Of a DNA stretch of 64,000 nucleotides, positions 55,254-64,000 are shown piece after piece. The notes below the pieces were generated by a model. The model was not told the DNA's origin. It ran no database searches and saw nothing but the letters and a program-made list of their open reading frames with translations. Numbering within the stretch: the first letter of the stretch is position 1; each line of letters begins with the position of its first letter. Source of the stretch: Arachnopeziza araneosa (Eukaryota; Ascomycota; Leotiomycetes; Helotiales; Arachnopezizaceae); the NCBI GenBank assembly GCA_003988855.1, contig QYAI01000062.1, positions 1 to 64,000 on the forward strand. Reading direction: 5' to 3'. The translations under genes and the position numbers were made by a program.

Positions 55254-56501
55254 TGTCGGAATAGGTATTAGTGCAAGAAATGGTGTTGGTATTGGTGCCT
55301 ACTTTGATGCTGACTGTAGCAAGGAGATGAACTTGGACGTCACATCGAAGTTGGCAGGGGTTTTGGAGGGGTCGATCAGCGTCTACCACAACACCCTGGC
55401 AGCGATGTAGGGAACAGGCGGGTAAAATTCGTCTTCGCCGAACGACAAAAATCAAACCGCAAAATGTTAATACTCGTCTTAAACAAGCACTTGAGATACT
55501 TATCTTTTATTGTCTTGAGTTTTTATCGACTTTAGCAAAGTAAAGATCGTAGTATTTGAGCTTCGACTTTACGATTTCCTGACGCTTTAGCAAAGACGAA
55601 TTTTTAACCGCCTCAACGTAGCAAAGCACAATATTTCGCACAATATTCGCAGAACACGGTGGACGAAGCTGCTATTGCTTTCAAGACATACAAGTGGCAC
55701 ACTTGTACTTATGGTCCTAAAACAACCCACCAACCCCGAAATCGCAATTTTTAGTCGCATACTATACCCAGCCGTCGCTCGAAGCCAGGTCTTGAAGCCT
55801 ACGGAGTTATTATCTTTCGTGTCCGAAAAGGCACTCTGCGTATAATTAATGATCACCACACTCGTTCAATCATATGATCATACCGTACTCGTGGTAGTAT
55901 CCCATTATGACCACTGCAGCCAGCAAGCTAGATGTCCAGTCCCTGCCAGGGCGCGTTATGCAGTTACCAGGTCTCACCAATCGCAACCAGCTGCGTGTGA
56001 ACTTGCAAGTTCTATTCCCTGGACTCAGAGGCTGATTGACGCTGTTTTCAAAGCCCAACGAGATATCTGAAAGAGACGGGTTGTATTGCTAATGGAGGCA
56101 GCGCTGTAATCGATCCGTAGATTAGCGCATATGGACCAAGGTATGCGTATTCTGGATGCCATTCGCTTGTGCTTTCAGCATGAACATTTCAAGAGTAACA
56201 TTGATTTGTTATTGTAAAAGATGCAAAGAGGGAAAGTGGCTGAGGATCAATTATGGTATTGACTGTATTAAGGCAGCATGCGATGGTGACTTCCCTAAGG
56301 TAAGGCCACTATTTCACTAGAAGCCAAGTCCCATCTGTGATCCCTTCTCAAAGTACAGGTGCCCGAAGTAGACTGTCTTTGAAATACCCAACCCATGAAA
56401 TCCATGAAAAACAAAGTAAACGCCCATAAAAATCTAAGCGTAGACCCAGAACCGGCTTCCTGGTGCCAAGGCAGCAGTTGGCCAGGTCATAGTCGATGAG
56501 C
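55254..56501. other. Intergenic, no gene seen
   Basis: About 1.25 kb. Around 55530-55640 the words AGCAAAG and GACTTTACGATTTC / TTTAGCAAAGACGAATTTTTAACCGC recur in both orientations, suggesting a small degraded repeat. No exon recognised. Confidence 0.4.
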
Positions 56502-57546
56502 TTAGCAACTGTCAGCTCTGACAATGATATTGAAGTTTTGAGTGTCGAATTCCTGGCCGCAAGCAATTTGCTCTCCAATATCTACAACTTTGGCACCGCA
56601 AGTATTGAGGATGTCTTGAGCGAATGAAGCGAAGTATCCACAGACGGCGTAAATATCGTAGTCATTCTATCAGAAAGTAATTAGTTTCAGGTTGCGAGAT
56701 TCTAACTTGACTCAAGTTCTGGTGAACAGAAATTCTTACGTCGTTGCACAGGTATATGGCAGATTCGTATGAGCAGCTTATTCTAGAGCAACTCCTAGCA
56801 CTAACGGCGCAAAAGCCGTTGTGACCATATAGATAAGATATTCCGCTTTGAATGACACCATAATCAGCTTCTTGCCAGTTCTAGATTGACCATACTTGGA
56901 TTAGCATTTGTACAGACACAGAATTGGAATTTAAAATGGTAGTTTAAAGGTAGTTTATCCCCCAGAGTTGGACATGTCTTCTTTACTAGCGAGACCGATG
57001 AGAAATAAGTGAAGACTTGAGAGCTTGCTTACCTGACCAGCAATAGGACAGCATAAAGGAGGGGGGAGCTGTGTAAACCTTTAGTCATGTCCTAAATCCC
57101 TATTCGATTAAATATGCGAGCCCGTGAACGAGCTTACCTTGTTGCGCTTGGATATCTTTGGAGCTGAAGTAGAAGCATCAAGACTGATATCAATATCAGA
57201 GTAAAGGGACTGGGCATGAGCTAAAACTTCCTGATCTATGTTATCTCATGACTCTGAACCCCATGATATATTCCTACCTGAACAGTGCCATTGAACTCAA
57301 CTACATGTCCGCCAATGGTTCCGGTGAACATCATGTCGGTGATAGGATGTGGTAGAGCATTGTTGGGAAGGTTGGAGGGGTTGTACTTCGAGACCTGGCG
57401 CTTGAAAGTGCCTACCTCAGCTTCGCCTTGAACAGTCGGAATTGCCTTCCATAATTAGCTGTGTGACCTTTGTAGATTAGCAAGTCACCTACTAAGGCAA
57501 AGCCGATGAGCATCAAGCAGCTAAGGATCAGATTGATGAGCTTCAT
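56502..57546 (-). CDS. Secreted Cys-rich protein with propeptide (effector-candidate architecture)
   Basis: Six small exons join in frame: 57546-57493, 57445-57278, 57230-57138, 57068-57033, 56880-56740, 56666-56502 (657 nt, 218 aa). All five introns are phase 0. It has a signal peptide (MKLINLILSCLMLIGFALA). Two dibasic Lys-Arg sites (GTFKR and KISKR) suggest Kex2 processing, releasing a mature C-terminal domain of about 115 residues with about ten Cys: LCCPIAGQNW, GFCAVSARSCSRISCSY, ESAIYLCNDND, ILNTCGAKV, ACGQEFDTQNFNIIV and a final Cys. The pattern RISCSYxSAIxLCND...GQxFDTxxxNxIV recurs, as I recall, in unnamed secreted proteins of many ascomycetes. No function is known to me. The gene lies in an A+T-rich, gene-poor stretch, as effector genes often do. 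Confidence 0.75.
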
Positions 57547-58668
57547 GATGACGTTTCTATTGAGATCTGTAGCACTTTTTGAGTTGTAAATCAAAGAATC
57601 GGATTGGTTGAGAGTTGCACGATTGTTGTTGTGGTGGATTGCTGTAGTATTTTCAAAAGAAACAAGCGAAACAAGACATGAAAGGGCTATTTAACGCTAA
57701 CCATTAGCGTTAAAATCAAATGTGAAAGTATTTTTAAGGCTTGTCAAGAGATTGGATTCTTCAAGAGTGAATTTACAAGCTTGGAGTGTTTGAGAGACTT
57801 GTCCACTGCGTCAGAATACCTGCCCATGAAGGTGTATCAAGCTTTCTTGTAAGAACTGGGATCAATCATCTTACATAAAAAAGATTTCAACAGGCTTAAA
57901 CTATCAAATTCTCATTGTCCATGTCATAATCAAAACACTGTTCTAGAAAAGTCACAACAAAAAGGTCCAAAGCCACCGATCTTAGTGAAAACTTCCAACA
58001 CTCAACTCTTCTTTTAGAATAAAACATGGAAAAAGGCTTTTAATTATGGTACAAATCATCAAGTATCTTTCAGCGATAGAAGATAGTTTTTTAATTATTT
58101 GTACTTGGTAAAGGGGATTTCTCATAAACAAACGACCGGAAGGCTGTTAAAAGTTTGACGCCGTAACCTGGAATAAATACCAACTTTTACAAGAACAAAA
58201 AAAGATTATATATACAACCAAAAGAATTTTGCGTATATTCCTCGTTTATTCGTTGTGTATCCTTTGGAATCACAGCAGGACGAAGAAATTGCTCCCTCGC
58301 TGAGACCCCTTCGGCTAATTTTGGCACCCCACTCCCATGCGACACATTTCTTTAGGATGTACTTTTGCACAGTCCTTAATATTTATAGATGATTTGTAAT
58401 TTCTTGCTGCAACAAAATACCTCTTATGCATTGCACACGGGTTTTAAAACTTGACTCTGCAAAAGAACGATCTTCATGGATGGTGTATAACGGGTATCAA
58501 ATTCCAAGTCTAATCCAATCCAATCTGAGTGTCCTAAAACTAGTCTAAACTAAGAGCCTGATCAGATGTTCAACATACTCCAGCCATCAATATCTTTTGG
58601 GTACCGTTCAACCTCTGCGATGAAAGGAAATCTCCTTCGAGAGCAAAATTTTAACCACCTCGATCTAC
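57547..58668. other. A+T-rich intergenic stretch
   Basis: About 1.1 kb, markedly A+T-rich. It holds the promoter of the secreted-protein gene and the 3' flank of the repeat protein. Nothing else recognised. Confidence 0.45.
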
Positions 58669-60201
58669 TTAAATCCATTCATCATCAAGCTCCCATTTCA
58701 CATCCGGCTTTTCCTTCTTCAAGATACCTAATTTCCTGCCTCCTTTCTTCAGTCCCTCTATCCAACTCTTTCGCTCCTTTGTCGTCTCTAGACCTAGGTG
58801 TTCTCGAGAGTGGATGATCCCATTCCATGGGTGATGCGCGATCAGTGGCCTATCTTTTGCAGCACTATGACCATTTTGCATGTTCACAATGTTACGTTGG
58901 ATCTTCTCTTCTTTCTCAATTTCTCCATATATCTCCTCCTTCTCCGTCGCACTGAGCTCATTCCAATATGGGTCCGGGTTTCCAAGTGCCTCACTCAGCT
59001 CGTGCCTGCTCAAACGAGGCTCACTGCTGTTGCCGAGTTGACTGTCATTGACTTTATTCTTGTCAATTTTGGTGCTTTTTGATCTTTTCAATCTGAATAT
59101 GGATTTGTTGCGAACTAATTTTGGTGCCGATTTCGTTGTGTCGGATCTCTCAAATGTCGATTCTTCGTTCTTTCTGATAACTCTAATGACTTGCTCTCTC
59201 CTTTGGTCGTGGGTTGGTTCGTCTGTTCTAAAGATTGTGTCGAGGTGGTTGTCCAGGATCATGCTTTTAGTTTCCTCTTGCCTCTCCTCGATAGTTCTGT
59301 AAAGCTGCCTCTTTCTTCTCTGGTTAGAAACGGAATCTGAAATTGGTGTACTATCTAAGATCTTGTCAAGGTGTCCATCCAAGATGATAGCTTTGTTTTG
59401 TACTTCTTGTTCTTGGATGTCCCGGAAAAGCCGCTGTCTCTGTTGATTAAAGATGGGATCCGCATCTCTCAGCGATGTTCTTTCAAGGTGCTCATCTAGG
59501 ATTGTGGTTTTGCTTTGTCGCCATCTTTTGAGGTTATAGATGTGATCGAGGTTTCTATCTGGTATACTCAGAGGAGCTTCAGGTCGCTCTTCATGGATTT
59601 TTGCTTCGTTTTGCTGCCATCTCTTTGAACTGCAGGTGTGACTTGGGGTTTTTATTGGTAGGTTCCAAGGAATTTCGAAGCTTTCATCCAGAATAATTGT
59701 TTCATTTTCTAGCCGTCTCCTTGGGTTGCGAATAGAATCCGAGCCTGTTGTTTTAATGTGCGTATGAAAATTGCCGAAATGTTGTTTGGAAAGTGCAGGG
59801 CTGCTGTGGTGTGGTAATTTGCCGAGTTGTCGTTTGGAAAGCACCGACTTGACTGTTTGCTGAGTCTCCTGTGGTAGTTTGTCGAATTTTCCTTCCGAAA
59901 GTGTGAACTTAACTTGTTGTTGTTTACCCTGGTTGAAAACAGGTATCGAATCTGATGATTGACTGTAGCTGGAGGTGCTATAGCAGCTTGTGGGGCCGTT
60001 CAAGCTTTCTGAAGAGACTCCTGAGATCCCACCGTCTTTTCTTTGCTCAAAATATGGTCCGTAATGTTTAGTGATGATGTCGTCTATTGTGTCATTCGAA
60101 GAAGAAATGACCGAGACGTTTTCAAAGTCCAACAGACTGGGGAGGGCATTGATGTATTTGAGAGCCATTTGCTGGGCTGGGTCCGGAGTTTGTTGCGCCA
60201 T
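58669..60201 (-). CDS. Uncharacterised 510-aa protein with two internal repeat families
   Basis: Single exon from ATG 60201. I do not recognise a domain. Residues 98-145 hold three copies of an LS-[EK]-x-x-[FL]-x-[KN]-[LF]-P-like unit (TLSEGKFDKLP, VLSKRQLGKLP, ALSKQHFGNFH). Residues 165-345 hold about five diverged 31-41-residue units around [IM]-I-L-D-x-H-L-[DE] (IILDESFE, KIHEERPE, TILDEHLE, IILDGHLD, MILDNHLD), each followed by a basic NQxRxRxLxR-type helix. The C-terminal part has a conserved-looking block (HELSEALGNPDPYWNELSAT, then EIYGEIEKEEK) and a Lys/Arg-rich stretch (KLVRNKSIFRLKRSKST). The product is hydrophilic, lacks signal or TM segments, and is probably nuclear or cytoplasmic. 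No frame damage is seen, so the repeats are maintained. Confidence 0.7.
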   Translation of the reverse strand: MAQQTPDPAQQMALKYINALPSLLDFENVSVISSSNDTIDDIITKHYGPYFEQRKDGGISGVSSESLNGPTSCYSTSSYSQSSDSIPVFNQGKQQQVKFTLSEGKFDKLPQETQQTVKSVLSKRQLGKLPHHSSPALSKQHFGNFHTHIKTTGSDSIRNPRRRLENETIILDESFEIPWNLPIKTPSHTCSSKRWQQNEAKIHEERPEAPLSIPDRNLDHIYNLKRWRQSKTTILDEHLERTSLRDADPIFNQQRQRLFRDIQEQEVQNKAIILDGHLDKILDSTPISDSVSNQRRKRQLYRTIEERQEETKSMILDNHLDTIFRTDEPTHDQRREQVIRVIRKNEESTFERSDTTKSAPKLVRNKSIFRLKRSKSTKIDKNKVNDSQLGNSSEPRLSRHELSEALGNPDPYWNELSATEKEEIYGEIEKEEKIQRNIVNMQNGHSAAKDRPLIAHHPWNGIIHSREHLGLETTKERKSWIEGLKKGGRKLGILKKEKPDVKWELDDEWI

Positions 60202-62024
60202 GGCTCCGTAGGTGCCGGTAGATGCTGATTATGAAACTGATAAATATACAAAAATCGTGAGTTCACGAAGTCAAAGGGTGATGTTTGCTGATGGTCGTCG
60301 ATTCAAATTTGATCCTGGAGAAAATAAACTGAATTGAAAGGGGCTGAATAACTAGAAGAGAAGTTCTTTGGAGCAGGGCAAAGCCACAGACTAAATACAC
60401 ACTCTCTTCAAGCTCTAGTCATTGCATGATGAAAAGATAGAGCAAATTCAGTTATTATTCACAGCATAATTACCCCTTTTAGACATGGTGAGGAAGTTGG
60501 CGAGAGAAGATACTGTCACCACAACAAATCCACATCGCTAGATCTTTAGAACTTCACCCGCGCTGTTAGTAAAGGTTAAGTGGGAGGCTATCGTGGCTCC
60601 ACAGTAGTAGAGCCTCTAATTATGGTGGCTCCCCAGTTTAGTAGCCGTCTATGCGTATCATCTTTAATAATTTTTCTTTCCACTTGGGACCTAAATTTGT
60701 CGAATATAATAAGTCTTTGCGTTAAAAATTGAAGCGAAGGTGCCGAAAGCTCGATAAATTGTCCGGTTGTTTTCGGGTATCTTAATTATAGATGGTTCTA
60801 TTTGGTCGTTTCAACAAGTGTCTTAAATACCATGGATAAGAATTAAGTTATTAAAGCAGAGTTTTTCATTCTCATCAAATCTGTTTCCTTCTTGACTATG
60901 TTCAACCCACGTCAGTGTCTTACAAAAAAACCTTGCTCCACGTAACTGCGATAATTTTGCATGCAAGATTTTTCTTTTCTAATAATTTGCAAAATATGTC
61001 ATGGATTTTACCACTAAATTAGTTCCCGCCATCAAACTAAGAAAAGCAGGAGGGCATATATTACAGACTTTAGAGAGTATGTGAACTTGGATACGATAAT
61101 GAGTAGTCCTGTTAACAAGGTTTTTGTTGAGTTGATAAATTCCATGTGAACTTGGGGGCAATGTCAGAAAGCATCACCAGATTTAAATAAAGAGTCTATC
61201 ATAGTCTAGCTAGAGTCACAAGACCTTCCTCTGAAATCCAAAAAAATGCACCAGCTTCCGAAAACTCCCACCTAAATATGTTGGGATTGAGACTAGTGTG
61301 AAGACTATTGTAGGCAAACTTGGGTACGATTGCATCGACCGGGTAAAAGAATTTAAAAAAAACGAAATACCGAGCCGAGGTCAATAGAGCACATGCGATG
61401 ATCATCAGTTTTAAGCTTTCACTTGAATTCATAGTTCGAATCAGTCTTTAGTGATCCAAGACAGTCCGAAGGCATCCTCGTTTCCAATAAATGAACAAAG
61501 AAAGAAAGATATTCTCCCTGACCACATCTGCAAGCCACATATTTCAGATGCTCGCTGAATTGGATCCATCCGACCGGATTGTGATGATGGCAACCCTGCG
61601 TCACTTTTTTTGATGATCCGGGGATGTTGCGTCATGATGTGATCGACCAAGCATTGCTCCAAAATATTCCCGCTCCCTCAACCAATTAAAATAACAAGTA
61701 TTCAGGAACGTAATCGAGAATGAACGAGAACCAACACAACAACCTGATCAACAATTGGAAGTCTGCTGCAACGACGTGGGTTTTATTTGCCTCCACGATG
61801 CATACTGTTTCCGAGCCTTTTGATAATCCATCTATTGCCCTATGTAGCATAGAACAAAGATAACTTATAAGATGGCCGTGAACATTTCCCTCGTCACTGA
61901 AACCGGCTACATATTTCATTTTATCATAACTCAATAAAACAAATCGCCGTTTTCAATCGAGCATTTGTATAAATAACCTAACAGTGCCCCCCTTCATTCC
62001 CAACTCATAAATTACATTCTCAAA
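60202..62024. other. A+T-rich gene-poor stretch
   Basis: About 1.8 kb of A+T-rich sequence. Several short minus-strand frames (60979-61934) have signal-like hydrophobic stretches, but no exon chain or family feature supports a gene. The last 200 bases are the promoter of the mannitol-1-phosphate dehydrogenase gene. Confidence 0.45.
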
Positions 62025-63237
62025 ATGAAAGCTGTACACTTTGGTGCTGGGAATATTGGAAGGGGATTCGTTGCTGAATTGTATGTATGAATTCTGCATA
62101 TAGTAATCTCCTATTGACATGACTAGCCTCCACAAATCTGGTTATGAAGTCGTCTTCTGTGACGTGCAAGGCGACGTTATAGATCAACTCAACAAATCAA
62201 AATCATACAAAGTCATCCAAGTTGGCTCAGAGGGAGATTCCACTACCAAAATCTCAAACTACCGAGCTATCAACACAAAAACACATCCAGAAGATGCGAT
62301 CAAAGAAATCAAGACCGCGGATGTTGTGACCTGCTCAGTTGGACCGAAGGTTCTCAAATTCATCGCACCTCTGATCGCCAAGGGAATTGATGCTCGGCCA
62401 AATAACGCGATACCCATCGCGGTCATTGCGTGTGAAAATGCAATCGGAGCGACAGACACCCTCGCCGAACACATCAAAGATCCCGAGAACACAAATCAAG
62501 ATCGACTCGAGGATCATCATGAGCGAGCAAGATATGCCAACTCTGCCATTGATCGTATTGTCCCAGCACAAGATCCAGACGCTGGCTTGGATGTCAAGCT
62601 GGAAAAATTCTATGAATGGGTTGTTGACAAAACACCGTTCAAAGATCACCAACCTCCCGCAATCAAAGGCGTGAAGTGGGTGGATGATCTGACGCCATAT
62701 ATCGAGAGGAAGTTGTTCACCGTCAACACTGGCCACGCTGCCGCAGCATATCATGGATACAACTTGCAAAAGACAACCGTGTACGACGCTCTCCAAGAAC
62801 AAGACATCGTTGCAGAAGTTAAGAGAACTCTGGCCGAGACGAGTAGTTTAATCGTGGATAAGCATGACATTGATAAGGAAGAACAAGAGGCATATGTTGA
62901 TAAGATCATAACTCGTATTGGCAATCCTCATCTCGAAGATGCTGTTGAGCGTGTCGGTCGCGCTCCGCTGAGAAAGTTGGGTCGTCAGGAGCGATTCATC
63001 GGTCCAGCAGCGGAACTCGCCGATGAAGGTAAGTCATTTGATGGTCTACTTGACGCCGCAGAGATGGCGTTTCGCTTCCAGAACGTTGAGGGTGACGAAG
63101 AGAGTGAGGAGTTGGCTAAGATTATGGAGACTACCAAACCTGAAGCTGTGGTCCAGAAGGTATGTGGGTTGACAGAAGAGGATGCACTGTTCCCTCATGT
63201 TGTAGAGGTTGTGAAGAAAGTTCAAGCTGATGCATAG
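62025..63237 (+). CDS. Mannitol-1-phosphate 5-dehydrogenase
   Basis: NAD-dependent interconversion of fructose-6-phosphate and mannitol-1-phosphate, the key step of fungal mannitol synthesis; probably cytosolic. Two exons (62025-62080, 62127-63237; 1167 nt, 388 aa). The first exon supplies the Rossmann start MKAVHFGAGNIGRGF; the next gives EFLHKSGYEVVFCDV across the splice. Later blocks include TCSVGPKVLKFIAPLIA, VIACENAIGAT, RYANSAIDRIVP, KLFTVNTGHAAAAYHGY (catalytic Lys/Asn/His region), and IGNPHLEDAVERVGRAPLRKLG. Length (388 aa) equals the usual fungal enzyme. Housekeeping and stress-linked gene with no sign of decay. Confidence 0.96.
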
Positions 63238-64000
63238 ATATATTTTGGTTTTGGAGTATTTGGAGAAATTTTGGACAATGCGCACAGGTTTTTAAAATAA
63301 GTTGATAGCAAGAAAGCATATTAATAGAATCATATGATAGCTTCGATCTCCATTATAGATACATTGACAAGAACTTAAAGTTACTGATTCTGGTCAGTTA
63401 ATTTTTATCTGTCGCGTTCGAGGCTCAAATGCGGGACCTCTCTTCTTTCAAATTATTTAGCTCAGTTTTGATTCTTCACTCCAACATCCCACAGGTCACA
63501 TCATGTACACTCTGATTATGACCTTTCTTTTTTCAATCGGCTCTTCTCCGTTGGGCTCTGGAGAGAACGCACATCACGGATCATGCTGTTTGACAGCCAG
63601 CTAAGATGCGAGGAGAGCTCAGAAGACAATGGCGTGACTTTAAGCGAGTGGCTATGCTTTGGGCGTCTTGTTTCTCATCAGGCGGCTTGAGCTGATATTT
63701 TGAGGCAAGGCCTCTATAACAACGTTTCTTTTGCTGCGGGTAATGGTACATTTTGATTCGCTACTCTCTAAATTTTGCAGTACAATTATGCTTTGTGGCG
63801 GCACGCTTGAGCAGATTTGAAGCTATAATATCGAGAAGCTGGAAATCAATGCTTCGGTTTAATCCTTGGCCCTGCGATAAGTAAAGGAGGTGATGCAACG
63901 TTATTTTTCATTGGACTTGTCTCTGGCAAGCGAAATCCGCACTGCATGGATCTCATATTGAGGCTCTGTTAGTTCAGCTGCCTCTCCGACTTCCCTTTCA
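63238..64000. other. Right-end intergenic region
   Basis: About 0.76 kb after the dehydrogenase gene. No exon, RNA gene or repeat recognised up to the window end. Confidence 0.4.

Noticed and set aside
1..64000. tRNA, 5S or 18S/28S rRNA genes
   Set aside because: I scanned for tRNA T-loop words and rRNA blocks by eye and saw no complete gene; a tRNAscan-SE or Rfam run would be decisive.
1..64000. Secondary-metabolite gene cluster
   Set aside because: A permease, Zn2Cys6 regulator, hydrolases and a ligase paralogue are present, but there is no PKS, NRPS, terpene cyclase or DMATS core gene and the candidates are far apart.

Overview
The window looks like nuclear DNA of a filamentous ascomycete (Pezizomycotina; a leotiomycete would fit, but that is inference). 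Evidence: genes of mostly 1-9 exons with 41-121 bp GT..AG introns and CTAAC/CTAAT-type branch sites; fungus-restricted families (WSC-domain glucanases, HsbA, PIR, GH72, HET, Zn2Cys6, DUF3431, DUF7702); no operons; long A+T-rich gaps. For sixteen genes I joined exons by hand and the summed length is an exact multiple of three, which supports those models.

Layout. 0-1.45 kb: degenerate repeats with a hairpin and a short rRNA-like motif. 1.45-8.1 kb: divergent pair of secreted beta-1,3-glucan hydrolases, a GH55 enzyme with two WSC domains (-) and a WSC-GH128 enzyme (+). 9.2-12.2 kb: secreted type I phosphodiesterase (+) and HsbA-like wall protein (-). 14.1-16.2 kb: small MARVEL-like membrane protein (-) and a frame-broken relic of a Cys-rich single-pass protein (-). 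17.3-20.05 kb: enoyl-CoA hydratase ending in SKL and an MFS permease (both -). 21.5-22.35 kb: array of diverged repeats carrying a decayed CP-x-x-V-x-x-NC coding motif. 22.4-25.2 kb: thymidylate synthase (-) and a PIR/GPI wall protein (+). 25.4-29.8 kb: secreted TAP-like alpha/beta hydrolase (-) divergent from a Zn2Cys6 regulator (+). 30-35.2 kb: DUF3431 protein, HD-domain deoxynucleotidase, unknown low-complexity protein (all +). 36.1-39.1 kb: GH72 glucanosyltransferase and DUF7702 membrane protein (+). 39.4-46.2 kb: a degenerating block with an orphan frame-broken relic (-), intact EXPERA/TMEM97-like protein (-), a HET gene with two frameshifts (+), GAGACAAG-rich DNA, and a divergent glutamate-cysteine ligase paralogue with one frame break (+). 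46.4-55.3 kb: multispan membrane protein, acidic tail-anchored protein, type-B carboxylesterase, F-box-like protein, single-pass protein and Cdc25-like rhodanese. 56.5-63.2 kb: six-exon secreted Cys-rich protein, 510-aa internal-repeat protein, mannitol-1-phosphate 5-dehydrogenase.

Shared themes. Five genes act on or in the cell wall (GH55, GH128, GH72, PIR, HsbA), and several others are secreted (phosphodiesterase, TAP hydrolase, Cys-rich protein). There is no biosynthetic core enzyme and no classical secondary-metabolite cluster. The least expected items are the second-type glutamate-cysteine ligase, the decayed CP..NC repeat array, the conserved intron inside all three WSC modules, and the exon-per-repeat PIR gene.
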